NCBI GenBank assembly: GCA_030622375.1
Contig: JAUXGC010000060.1
Coordinates: 1-7,524, forward strand
Length of the DNA: 7,524 nt
Direction: 5' to 3'
Source of the DNA: Sulfurovum sp.
Lineage (GTDB): Bacteria; Campylobacterota; Campylobacteria; Campylobacterales; Sulfurovaceae
In this document: in pieces, positions 1 through 6,246 of the stretch
How positions within the stretch are numbered: position 1 is the stretch's first letter
How the letters are laid out: every line of letters starts with the position of its first letter
The notes under the pieces: model-generated
Told to the model about the DNA's origin: nothing
Database searches by the model: none
The model's input: only the letters and a program-made list of their open reading frames with translations
Position numbers and translations under genes: made by a program

Positions 1-126
1 GAACCCTTCTTGTTTGTAAATTTCATCATAAACGTGCATGATAGCGCCGCCAGGGTAACCAAATACAGTCTTAACACCCTCAGCGATAATCGCTTCACAC
101 ACCATTTGTGCACCATTCATCTGCAT
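1..126 (-). CDS. ilvB: Acetolactate synthase large subunit, N-terminal fragment
   Basis: These are the first 42 codons of a gene that continues past the left edge. The translation starts [18 protein letters not shown] and contains GYPGGAI, the glycine-rich N-terminal signature of acetohydroxyacid synthase catalytic subunits. The enzyme is ThDP-, FAD- and Mg-dependent and condenses pyruvate with pyruvate or 2-oxobutyrate, the first common step of valine/leucine and isoleucine synthesis, in the cytoplasm. The catalytic Glu expected a few residues downstream lies outside the window. The start ATG (complement of 124-126) has a GGAG ribosome site 8 nt upstream (complement of 135-138). It is transcribed divergently from the sensor kinase. 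Other ThDP enzymes (glyoxylate carboligase, sulfoacetaldehyde acetyltransferase) share the GYPGG motif, but the MNGAQ..CEA opening favours acetolactate synthase. The symbol ilvI would be equally valid. Confidence 0.88.
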   Translation of the reverse strand, partial: MQMNGAQMVCEAIIAEGVKTVFGYPGGAIMHVYDEIYKQEGF

Positions 127-157
127 GGTTTACACTCCATAATATAGAATTTTTTTG

Positions 158-163
158 ATTATA
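158..163 (-). promoter_or_regulatory. Candidate -10 box for ilvB
   Basis: Read on the minus strand this is a perfect TATAAT, about 31 bp upstream of the ilvB ATG, which would give a 5' leader of roughly 25 nt. No good -35 hexamer stands 16-18 bp upstream, and the region there is only AT-rich. This is common for sigma-70 promoters of Campylobacterota. The call rests on sequence and position only. Confidence 0.5.
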
Positions 164-191
164 TCTAAAAATTATTAGATGTACCTATCTA
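163..191. promoter_or_regulatory. Candidate operator: three alternating ATCTA/TAGAT half-sites
   Basis: ATCTAA (163-168) and TTAGAT (175-180) form a perfect 6-bp inverted repeat with a 6-bp spacer. TAGAT (176-180) and ATCTA (187-191) form a second inverted pair, again with a 6-bp spacer. TATCTA is also a direct repeat at 162-167 and 186-191. The cluster lies in the divergent ilvB/sensor-kinase promoter region. It touches the ilvB -10 and overlaps a weak plus-strand TATAAG at 190-195, so a bound protein could block both promoters. The regulator encoded at 1763-2452 is an obvious candidate binder, but this is inference. Short AT-rich dyads also arise by chance. Confidence 0.3.
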
Positions 192-195
192 TAAG
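190..195 (+). promoter_or_regulatory. Weak candidate -10 box for the sensor kinase operon
   Basis: TATAAG matches five of six bases of the sigma-70 -10 consensus. It would start transcription near 202, ahead of the possible start codons at 205, 217 and 253. No -35 is recognisable. It is the best plus-strand candidate in the gap, but the region is AT-rich and support is weak. Confidence 0.25.
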
Positions 196-252
196 TATGT
201 TTTATTGGCAAAAATCATGAAAATATTTATCTTATTTTACTATACTATGCTT

Positions 253-1770
253 ATGGATTTTACTCAACCAATAAAAATTGCAAAACATATTTACTGGGTT
301 GGCATGTATCTTGTAAACGACCCTTTTCAGTGTCATCCATACTTTATAGATAATGGCAACGAGTCTATCTTAATTGACCCAGGCTCTATGTTGGAGTTTG
401 ATGCTGTAGTAAAAAAAATAGATATTATCTCCTCTATGAACAATGTAAAGTATATTATTTTACACCATCAAGACCCAGATTTGGCAGCATCTGTACCTAA
501 AATGGAAGACTTAATCAATCGTGACGATTTGCTCATTATCACTCATAGTCGCATGGTCCCTCTTGTAAAACACTATATGATTAAATCTGACTATTACGAA
601 ATAGACAAACACCAATACAGACTCGATAGTAATGATTTGCATTTAAAGTTTTTAACCACACCATACTGTCACTCTCCAGGGGCGTTTGTAACGTATGAGC
701 CTTCCACAAAAACTCTCTTCTCTGGTGATATATTTGGAGGCATAGAGGAGTCTTGGGAATTCTATGCGGGAGATGACTATTTTGAACAAGCCAAACAGTT
801 TCATGCAGAGTATATGCCAAGTAGAGACATATTTAACTATGCTCTCTCAAAGATAGAAGCTTTAGACATAAACCTCATTGCACCCCAACATGGCTCCATT
901 ATTCAAAGAGAGAAGATATCTCCACTTATTGCACAGATGAAATCGCTTGAATGCGGTCTTTATATTGAAGATAAGTATAGAGATGAACTTCTTGGCACCA
1001 TTGAAAAACTCAAAGAGAAAGATATGGCTCTTGTGGCATCCATTAATGAAAATAAAGAGAAAGAGAAACTTCTTTTTCAAAAAAACAAAATGGCAGATAT
1101 GGGAGAGATGATAGGAAATATCGCCCATCAATGGCGTCAACCTCTAGCGATTAACAATACACTTATTTCTATCTTAAAAGAGAAAAATGAAAGAGAAACC
1201 TTACAGACAGGCGAGCTTTCTCAAAAACTAAAAGAGATGGAAGACAGTATCCAATATATGTCACAAACTATAGATGACTTTATGTATTTTTATCATCCAA
1301 ATAAAGAAAAAATAACTTTTTCCATTGCTAAAGTTGTTGAGTATGCATTAAAAATTATCCGTCCCATATTAAATAAAGCAAATATTAAAATATATTTTCA
1401 AAGCAGTAATGAGTTTGATATAGATGGTTATGTAAATGAATATACACAGGTCGTTGTCTCCATTTTAACTAATGCAAAAGATATACTGCTTTATAGGAAA
1501 ATCCAAAATGCTTATATTCAGATAGATCTGTCTGAAACCAATAACAGCACTACATTAAAGATTAGTGATAATGGGGGAGGCGTACAAGAAGAAGATATAA
1601 CCCGTATTTTTGACCCATACTTTACAACCAAACATAAATCCATAGGAACTGGTCTGGGTCTTTATATATCTAAAATGATTATTGAAAAAAATATGGGTGG
1701 TGTTCTAAGTGTAGAGAATGGCAAAGAAGGTGCATCATTTAGTATAAGTATGGAAAAAGCAGATGGCTAA
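253..1770 (+). CDS. Cytoplasmic sensor histidine kinase with diiron MBL-fold (ODP/flavodiiron-like) sensor domain
   Basis: The 505-aa protein has no membrane segment or signal peptide. Residues ~1-225 are a metallo-beta-lactamase fold of the oxygen-binding diiron (ODP) type. The metal ligands align by eye with flavodiiron proteins: H72-x-D74-x-D76, H140 (CHSPG), D159 (SGDIFGG) and H213 (APQHG). A Lys/Glu-rich coiled coil (~241-285) leads to the H-box GNIAHQWRQPL (phospho-acceptor H292). The ATPase domain follows: N-box N407, G1 box SDNGGGV (D439), F-box FDPYFTTK and G2 box GTGLGLYIS. There is no flavodoxin domain, so it should sense rather than reduce O2, NO or iron state (inference). The ATG at 253 is chosen because MDFTQPIKIAKHIYWVG opens the domain. 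In-frame ATGs at 217 and 247 and a TTG at 205 are possible, and none has a clear Shine-Dalgarno. It overlaps the regulator gene by 8 bp. Confidence 0.88.
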   Translation: MDFTQPIKIAKHIYWVGMYLVNDPFQCHPYFIDNGNESILIDPGSMLEFDAVVKKIDIISSMNNVKYIILHHQDPDLAASVPKMEDLINRDDLLIITHSRMVPLVKHYMIKSDYYEIDKHQYRLDSNDLHLKFLTTPYCHSPGAFVTYEPSTKTLFSGDIFGGIEESWEFYAGDDYFEQAKQFHAEYMPSRDIFNYALSKIEALDINLIAPQHGSIIQREKISPLIAQMKSLECGLYIEDKYRDELLGTIEKLKEKDMALVASINENKEKEKLLFQKNKMADMGEMIGNIAHQWRQPLAINNTLISILKEKNERETLQTGELSQKLKEMEDSIQYMSQTIDDFMYFYHPNKEKITFSIAKVVEYALKIIRPILNKANIKIYFQSSNEFDIDGYVNEYTQVVVSILTNAKDILLYRKIQNAYIQIDLSETNNSTTLKISDNGGGVQEEDITRIFDPYFTTKHKSIGTGLGLYISKMIIEKNMGGVLSVENGKEGASFSISMEKADG

Positions 1771-2452
1771 TACAAAAATAGGTGACATCTCTATCTTAAT
1801 CGCAGAAGATGAAAAACAACTTTTGAACTCAATGGCAGAGTATTTGGAACTCTTTTTCAAAAATGTATATACGGCACAAGATGGCTTAACAGCCTATAAA
1901 ATTTATACAGAGCAGAGACCCAATATTATTATTACAGATATTCATATGCCACACCTTGATGGTCTCTCAATGATAGAAAAAATCAGAAAAGAAGATTTAC
2001 AAACAAAAATTATTATCACCTCTGCACACTCAGACAAAGAGAAGTTGATTAAAGCCATAGAGTTGCATTTAGTAAAGTACCTCATAAAACCTATTCAGAG
2101 TGATAAGCTAAAAGAGCTTCTTTTTTCGCTTGTAAAAGAGTTAAGACAAAAGTCTAACTGTATCTATTTTAAAAATGGATTTTATTGGGATAAGCATAAA
2201 AAAAGACTGTTTCAAAACCAAGAAGAGGTGATATTGGCACAAAAAGAGCAAAAAGTGTTGGAACTTCTATCTGTTCATACCAATCAAAGTATCTCATCTA
2301 AAGATATATACAACTATCTTTATAAAACCCAACCTGAACGAAATTTTTCTTCAAATGCCATAACTTCTCTCATAAAACGTATCCGTCAAAAACTTCCAAA
2401 AGAGACTATAAAAAGTTCTTATGGTGAAGGGTATATCTTGCATACTAAGTAA
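1763..2452 (+). CDS. OmpR/PhoB-type two-component response regulator
   Basis: The 229-aa protein has a receiver domain (~9-125) with the acidic pocket E15/D16, phospho-acceptor D59 in TDIHMP, switch residue S87 and the conserved Lys-Pro pair K109/P110. A winged-helix DNA-binding domain (~135-229) follows, with likely recognition helix SNAITSLIKRIRQKL and wing motif GEGYIL. The ATG lies inside the last codons of the sensor kinase gene, giving an 8-bp overlap (1763-1770). The two are therefore probably translationally coupled and are the cognate pair. Phosphorylation by the diiron-domain kinase should modulate DNA binding. Targets are unknown; the half-site cluster at 163-191 upstream of the operon is one candidate. 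Its 3' end overlaps the convergent phosphatase gene by 8 bp, leaving no room for a terminator between them. Confidence 0.92.
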   Translation: MANTKIGDISILIAEDEKQLLNSMAEYLELFFKNVYTAQDGLTAYKIYTEQRPNIIITDIHMPHLDGLSMIEKIRKEDLQTKIIITSAHSDKEKLIKAIELHLVKYLIKPIQSDKLKELLFSLVKELRQKSNCIYFKNGFYWDKHKKRLFQNQEEVILAQKEQKVLELLSVHTNQSISSKDIYNYLYKTQPERNFSSNAITSLIKRIRQKLPKETIKSSYGEGYILHTK

Positions 2453-3356
2453 TAAAACTATCTAAACACTCTTCCAAAGCCACACCTTCACGCAAACCAT
2501 CATCTACAACCACACAACTATCAAATTCTACTATAGAATAAAGTTGTTTAAATATGAGTATCCCTGCAGCTATAAGGTCAGAACGTCCTGTTCCTACTGC
2601 CATTTCTCTCTCCTCAAAAGGCAAAGAGAGTAACTTCTTTAAGTAAAAATCCAACTCTTTATTTTCTAAAGAAGTACCATTTATTTTTTTTGCATCATAC
2701 GTTGCATATGTCTGCCCCAGTTTCATAGCGACTACTGTAGTAGGCGTGCCTGCTGTAGCTACAAAAGATTTAACTTTTCCTTTAGTAGCATACATTTGGG
2801 CACAAAACATTTGCATCTCTAACATCTCTTGAGGTAGTACTTTTTGTATAGTATCGAGTGTTTTATATTTTTGTGCAATCGTCACTATGCCTATGGGGAA
2901 ACTTTTAGAAATAGTCTCATTTTGATAATAGAAAACCAATTCTGTAGAACCTCCACCTATATCTACAAGTACAAAAGTATCTGAAGCGTATTGCAGTTTA
3001 GAGAGTCTATTTTTTACTGCCAGTAAAGTAAGTCTTGCCTCTTCATCTCCAGAGATGATTTCAAATCTTATACCTGTCTCTTTTTTAATTTGCTTCAATA
3101 CTCTTTGTGAATTTGAAGCCCTACGAACTGCTTCTGTTGTGACTGCTTTTATAGTCTGTGACTCAAAACCTACTACAGATTGTGCCTCTTTAATAGCTAC
3201 AATAATTCTAGCTACAGCTTCATCATTAATATAACCATACTTGACTAAACCATCTGCTGTTTTTACTATTTTTTCATATACTGCTATCTGCTTGGCACTT
3301 TGGCAGTCATATTTCAATACACGCAGTGTGTTTGAGCCTAAATCTATAGATATCAT
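2445..3356 (-). CDS. Ppx/GppA family phosphatase (exopolyphosphatase / pppGpp phosphohydrolase-like)
   Basis: The 303-aa protein carries the ASKHA-fold phosphatase motifs in order: DLGSNTLRVL (5-14), TTEAVRRASN (73-82), SGDEEARL (102-109) with the likely catalytic Glu, VDIGGGSTEL (131-140), TAGTPTT (201-207), GRSDLIAAG (257-265) and DGLREG (286-291). Family members hydrolyse terminal phosphates of polyphosphate and/or convert pppGpp to ppGpp. At ~300 residues it holds only the two-lobed catalytic core. It lacks the C-terminal HD-like extension of the ~500-residue E. coli enzymes, so substrate preference cannot be told from sequence. The start ATG (complement of 3354-3356) overlaps the ilvA stop by one base (TAATG), indicating an ilvA-ppx operon with coupled translation. 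Its 3' end overlaps the response regulator gene on the opposite strand. Confidence 0.9.
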   Translation of the reverse strand: MISIDLGSNTLRVLKYDCQSAKQIAVYEKIVKTADGLVKYGYINDEAVARIIVAIKEAQSVVGFESQTIKAVTTEAVRRASNSQRVLKQIKKETGIRFEIISGDEEARLTLLAVKNRLSKLQYASDTFVLVDIGGGSTELVFYYQNETISKSFPIGIVTIAQKYKTLDTIQKVLPQEMLEMQMFCAQMYATKGKVKSFVATAGTPTTVVAMKLGQTYATYDAKKINGTSLENKELDFYLKKLLSLPFEEREMAVGTGRSDLIAAGILIFKQLYSIVEFDSCVVVDDGLREGVALEECLDSFIT

Positions 3357-4582
3357 TAGTGATCTTCTTTAAAAGTAAATCCACCCTCTATTAGCTTATC
3401 TCTTATTTGTGCCTGATGCTCTTCACCTTTGGTTTCTAACCATACAGAAACATGTGCATCTCCAAACTCTAAATCTGTAGAAGTTCTGTCATATCCTATC
3501 TGCACAATGTTTGCACCAGTATCTGTGAGTATCTGTGTAAACAGTTGCAAAGCACCTGGTTTATCTATGAGGGTGACTAAAAGTTTCATTTTTCGTGATG
3601 ATTTCATAAGCCCTTTTTCGATGATGAGTGAAAGCATCGTTACATCAATGTTCCCACCACTCAATACAATAGCTACTCTTGAACCCTTAGGCAAATCTAT
3701 TTTCCCATGTATAAGTGCGGCTACACCTACAGCACCTGCACCTTCCACTAAAACTTTTTGCTTCTCTAGTAAAAAAAGAATTGCTGAAGCTATTTCATCT
3801 TCACATACACTTTCAAAACTATCTACATTTTTTAAAATATATTCTAAAGTAACAGGTGATGTATCTCGTACGGCAATTCCGTCTGCAATGGTTCTTACAC
3901 TCAAGATATCAAGTGCCCTCTTTGCCTCAAAAGAGTTTTTCATCGCTGGTGCACCCTGTGCTGAAACAGCAATAATCTTTATTTGAGGATACATTGTTTT
4001 ACTTGCTACAGATATGCCAGAGATTAATCCACCTCCACCAACTGGAACAATAATCGCATCAAGATTTTTTATCTCTTCAAACATTTCAATGGCTACCGTG
4101 CCTTGCCCTGCCATTACTTCTTCATCTATAAAAGGATGTACAAAGTTATAGTTATTTTCTTTTGCAAATGTTACAGCATATGCATAGGCTTCATCATAAT
4201 TTCCACCATGAAGGATGACTGTTGCACCAAACTCTTTTACACCAAGCACTTTAGTCAAAGGGGTAGATTCTGGCATCACGATAGTTGCATCTAGAGCAAA
4301 ATATTTTGCTGAGAAAGCTACCCCTTGTGCATGGTTTCCCGCAGAAGCAGCAACTACACCACCCAAGTTTATATCACCAGATTTCGCACTCTCAACCAAA
4401 GAGGCTATTTTATTGAAAGCACCTCTGAGTTTAAATGCTCCTGTACGCTGAAGGTTCTCTTTTTTAAGATACACTTCATACCCGCTCATCTGGCTCAATA
4501 TGGGGGCATAAGAAAATGGCGTACGATGTACCACACCTTTTACTCTCTCATACGCTTTTTCTATACTGTTTAAGTCTAACAT
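3356..4582 (-). CDS. ilvA: Threonine ammonia-lyase (threonine dehydratase) with C-terminal ACT domain
   Basis: The 408-aa PLP enzyme deaminates L-threonine to 2-oxobutyrate, the committed step to isoleucine. Visible features are the Schiff-base lysine K51 in GAFKLRGA, SAGNHAQG (80-87) contacting PLP, the glycine-rich phosphate loop GGGGLISG (182-189) and SGGN (308-311). A single ACT regulatory domain spans ~332-408 (KLLVTLIDKPGAL and onward). One ACT domain and ~400 residues fit the shorter threonine ammonia-lyase subfamily, often labelled catabolic, rather than the ~510-residue two-ACT E. coli IlvA. With acetolactate synthase nearby and no second copy visible, a biosynthetic role is likely (inference). 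The start has AGGA 6 nt upstream. It is the first gene of the pair with the downstream phosphatase and is divergent from the CoA-binding protein gene. Confidence 0.93.
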   Translation of the reverse strand: MLDLNSIEKAYERVKGVVHRTPFSYAPILSQMSGYEVYLKKENLQRTGAFKLRGAFNKIASLVESAKSGDINLGGVVAASAGNHAQGVAFSAKYFALDATIVMPESTPLTKVLGVKEFGATVILHGGNYDEAYAYAVTFAKENNYNFVHPFIDEEVMAGQGTVAIEMFEEIKNLDAIIVPVGGGGLISGISVASKTMYPQIKIIAVSAQGAPAMKNSFEAKRALDILSVRTIADGIAVRDTSPVTLEYILKNVDSFESVCEDEIASAILFLLEKQKVLVEGAGAVGVAALIHGKIDLPKGSRVAIVLSGGNIDVTMLSLIIEKGLMKSSRKMKLLVTLIDKPGALQLFTQILTDTGANIVQIGYDRTSTDLEFGDAHVSVWLETKGEEHQAQIRDKLIEGGFTFKEDH

Positions 4583-4597
4583 TATCTTTCCTAGATA
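4583..4597 (-). promoter_or_regulatory. Small dyad around the ilvA ribosome binding site
   Basis: On the minus strand the 15 bases before the ilvA ATG read TATCT-AGGAA-AGATA. These are two complementary 5-base arms with the Shine-Dalgarno AGGAA as the loop, ending directly at the start codon. In RNA this could form a short A-U-rich hairpin, and in DNA it is a dyad resembling the TATCT half-sites at 162-191. It is short, and chance is a fair explanation. Confidence 0.25.
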
Positions 4598-4610
4598 TTA
4601 TATTGGAAGA

Positions 4611-4616
4611 ATTATA
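4611..4616 (-). promoter_or_regulatory. Candidate -10 box for the ilvA-ppx operon
   Basis: This is a perfect TATAAT on the minus strand, 28 bp upstream of the ilvA ATG, giving a leader of about 20 nt. A second perfect TATAAT on the same strand (complement of 4597-4602) sits too close to the ribosome site for a normal leader. No strong -35 is seen. The overlapping plus-strand TATATT (4599-4604) is a possible -10 for the divergent CoA-binding protein gene. Confidence 0.45.
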
Positions 4617-4624
4617 CCCAAAAG

Positions 4625-4630
4625 AAGGAG
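4625..4630 (+). promoter_or_regulatory. Shine-Dalgarno AAGGAG selecting a GTG start
   Basis: AAGGAG lies 5 nt before the GTG at 4636 and 17 nt before the next in-frame ATG at 4648. The spacing supports initiation at GTG. Confidence 0.75.
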
Positions 4631-4635
4631 ATATT

Positions 4636-5067
4636 GTGGAATGCGAAATGCCATTAGTAAACAGCAACCCTGAAGAGATGAAAGAGATTTTTGAGAATGT
4701 AAAAACTATAGCCATACTTGGTCTCTCTCCAGACGAAAGTAAAGCAAGCAATATGGTTGCTAAATATCTTCAAAATGCAGGCTACAAGATAGTACCTGTT
4801 TACCCCAAAGAAGATGAAATACTAGGTGAAAAAGTCTATCGTTCACTTGCAGAAATCCCATTTAAAATTGATATGGTAGATATATTTAGAAAACCTGCTG
4901 CATTTGATGCTATAGCAGATGCATGCATTGAGCGTGGTGATATTGATGTTTTCTGGGGACAATTAGGTCTGGTAAACAATGCCGCAGCACAAAAAGCCAG
5001 AGATGCCGGTATGAAAGTGGTACAGAACTACTGCACTAAGCTTGAACATAAGGCACTAATGAACTAA
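4636..5067 (+). CDS. CoA-binding domain protein, YccU type
   Basis: The 143-aa protein is almost entirely one Rossmann-like CoA-binding domain of the succinyl-CoA synthetase alpha/YccU kind. TIAILGLSPDESKASN (~22-37) is the nucleotide-binding turn. It is followed by VAKYLQNAGYKIVPVYP, DMVDIFRKP and, near the end, DVFWGQLGLVN and GMKVVQNYC. The length (~140 residues) is normal for this stand-alone family, which binds CoA in characterised members but has no firmly assigned reaction. The GTG start is chosen because AAGGAG precedes it by 5 nt. Starting further upstream (ATG at 4516) would run back through the ilvA coding region in antisense and adds residues unrelated to the family. It is divergent from ilvA across 53 bp and convergent with trmA across 7 bp. 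The context gives no functional clue. Confidence 0.87.
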   Translation: MECEMPLVNSNPEEMKEIFENVKTIAILGLSPDESKASNMVAKYLQNAGYKIVPVYPKEDEILGEKVYRSLAEIPFKIDMVDIFRKPAAFDAIADACIERGDIDVFWGQLGLVNNAAAQKARDAGMKVVQNYCTKLEHKALMN

Positions 5068-5074
5068 CGTTCTA

Positions 5075-6205
5075 CTACTTTATTTTTAAAAACACACCAC
5101 TCTCCACATGCTCTGTATGAGGGAATTGGTCAAATATTGCTACCTCTACTACTTTATGCGTATTTGTCAGTGTTCCTAAGTCTCTTGTAAGTGTTTCAGG
5201 GTTACAAGAGATATAGATAATATTTTCTATATTTGAGATGAGTGTTATGCTATCCTCATCTAAGCCTGCTCTAGGAGGGTCTACCAATACGGTTGAAAAA
5301 TTATAAGATTTCAAATCTATCTCTTTAAGTCTATTAAAAACTCTCACTCCATTTAATGCTTCAGTCATCTCTTCAGAAGAGAGTCTTGCAAAAGTGATGT
5401 TCTCTACTCCATTGAGAGCACAGTTTTTCAATGCTGCTTTGATAGAACCTTTACTTATTTCTGTAGCTAAAACTTTATCAAAGTAGTCAGAAAGTGGTAA
5501 AGTAAAGTTTCCTAAGCCACAATAACTCTCTAAAAAATCTCCATATCCTACTTTTTTAGCTTGTTTAATAGCCCACTCTATCATTTTGACATTGACTGTA
5601 GGGTTTGGTTGCGTAAATCCACTCTCGTACTGTACATAAGTAAATATTTTACCATCTATACTAAGCTTTTCAGTCACAAATTCATCTGAGAGCATAACCT
5701 TTTGTTTACGGCTTCGTCCCATAACCTTACAGTTGAGTTCATCTTCAAGTAAGCTAGCCTCAGCAGACCAAACCTCATCTAATTTTCTATGGTAAAGTAA
5801 AGTGATGAGACACTCGTCTGTAGTGGTAGCCAAAAACTCTACAGCAAAAAGACGCTTTTTCAGTACCTCTCGAGAAGCATTGATTTTATCCAATAACTTC
5901 CACATACGCTTTTCTATAGGTTCTATAACTTTAGGACACTCTTCTATATTAATAGCACCTTTTACTTTTTCACCCTCTATTTGCATTTTCCCCATAGCGT
6001 AGTCACATCTGTCACCATCGTGCCAAATACGAAACTCTGCTCTTGCACGGTAATGATCAGAAGGAGAATCAAACACTTCTAATTTTTCACTATAAAAAGA
6101 AGCCAAAAGCCCACCTACTCTCTCTTCTTTACGCTTTAACTGTTCTGCATAACTTAGCTTATAAAGTTCACAGGAACCACAACTTCCAAAATGTTTACAT
6201 GTCAT
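5075..6205 (-). CDS. trmA: tRNA (uracil-5-)-methyltransferase TrmA, with N-terminal Fe-S-type cysteines
   Basis: The 376-aa SAM-dependent enzyme is expected to make m5U54 (ribothymidine) in the T-loop of tRNAs; E. coli TrmA is of similar length. SGFTQPN (Q199) is the uracil-contact motif in its TrmA form. ESYCGLGNFTLPL (226-238) is the SAM-binding motif, with ATEIS after it. VDPPRAGLD (308-316) is motif IV, YISCNPETL carries the catalytic nucleophile C334, and HVESG holds the likely general base E368. Unusually for a TrmA, the N terminus has C3-x5-C9-x2-C12, and a further cysteine lies at C90. This matches the 4Fe-4S ligand spacing known from RlmD (RumA) of E. coli. No TRAM domain precedes it. 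RlmC/RlmD-type rRNA specificity is possible, but FTQPN and overall length favour TrmA. The ribosome site is weak (GAGAA, 3 nt from the ATG). Confidence 0.88.
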   Translation of the reverse strand: MTCKHFGSCGSCELYKLSYAEQLKRKEERVGGLLASFYSEKLEVFDSPSDHYRARAEFRIWHDGDRCDYAMGKMQIEGEKVKGAINIEECPKVIEPIEKRMWKLLDKINASREVLKKRLFAVEFLATTTDECLITLLYHRKLDEVWSAEASLLEDELNCKVMGRSRKQKVMLSDEFVTEKLSIDGKIFTYVQYESGFTQPNPTVNVKMIEWAIKQAKKVGYGDFLESYCGLGNFTLPLSDYFDKVLATEISKGSIKAALKNCALNGVENITFARLSSEEMTEALNGVRVFNRLKEIDLKSYNFSTVLVDPPRAGLDEDSITLISNIENIIYISCNPETLTRDLGTLTNTHKVVEVAIFDQFPHTEHVESGVFLKIK

Positions 6206-6231
6206 TTATTCTCATTTAGTTTTAATGGCAT

Positions 6232-6237
6232 ATTTTA
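6232..6237 (-). promoter_or_regulatory. Weak candidate -10 box for trmA
   Basis: TAAAAT on the minus strand (five of six consensus bases) lies 26 bp upstream of the trmA ATG. No -35 is evident. The 85-bp trmA/hsdM gap must hold both divergent promoters unless trmA or hsdM is read from elsewhere. Confidence 0.3.
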
Positions 6238-6246
6238 GCGAATTAT

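Noticed and set aside
205..252. N-terminal extension of the sensor kinase from TTG 205 or ATG 217
   Set aside because: No Shine-Dalgarno supports it and the residues (KIFILFYYTML) look like translated AT-rich leader. The domain starts at MDFTQPIKIAKHIYWVG. ATG 217 cannot be excluded.
411..418. A run of eight A in the sensor kinase gene as a possible phase-variation tract
   Set aside because: It encodes ordinary Lys-Lys codons within the MBL domain. Phase-variable tracts in Campylobacterota are typically longer G or C runs, and the frame is intact.
862..1140. Minus-strand open frame antisense to the sensor kinase coiled coil and H-box
   Set aside because: It covers a well-supported kinase domain on the other strand. 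The Phe/Leu-rich translation is the mirror of Lys/Glu codons, not a membrane protein.
3429..3986. A 185-codon plus-strand open frame inside ilvA
   Set aside because: It is antisense to a clearly coding threonine ammonia-lyase with all motifs intact. The translation is Ser/Cys-rich with no recognisable domain and no ribosome site, as expected for a shadow frame.
4516..4635. A 40-residue N-terminal extension of the CoA-binding protein
   Set aside because: It begins inside ilvA in antisense, crosses the intergenic region and the Shine-Dalgarno, and has no family similarity. The GTG start at 4636 explains the gene better.
5068..5074. Search for a bidirectional terminator between the CoA-binding gene and trmA
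   Set aside because: The gap is only 7 bp, and no stem-loop followed by a T-run is visible in or around it.
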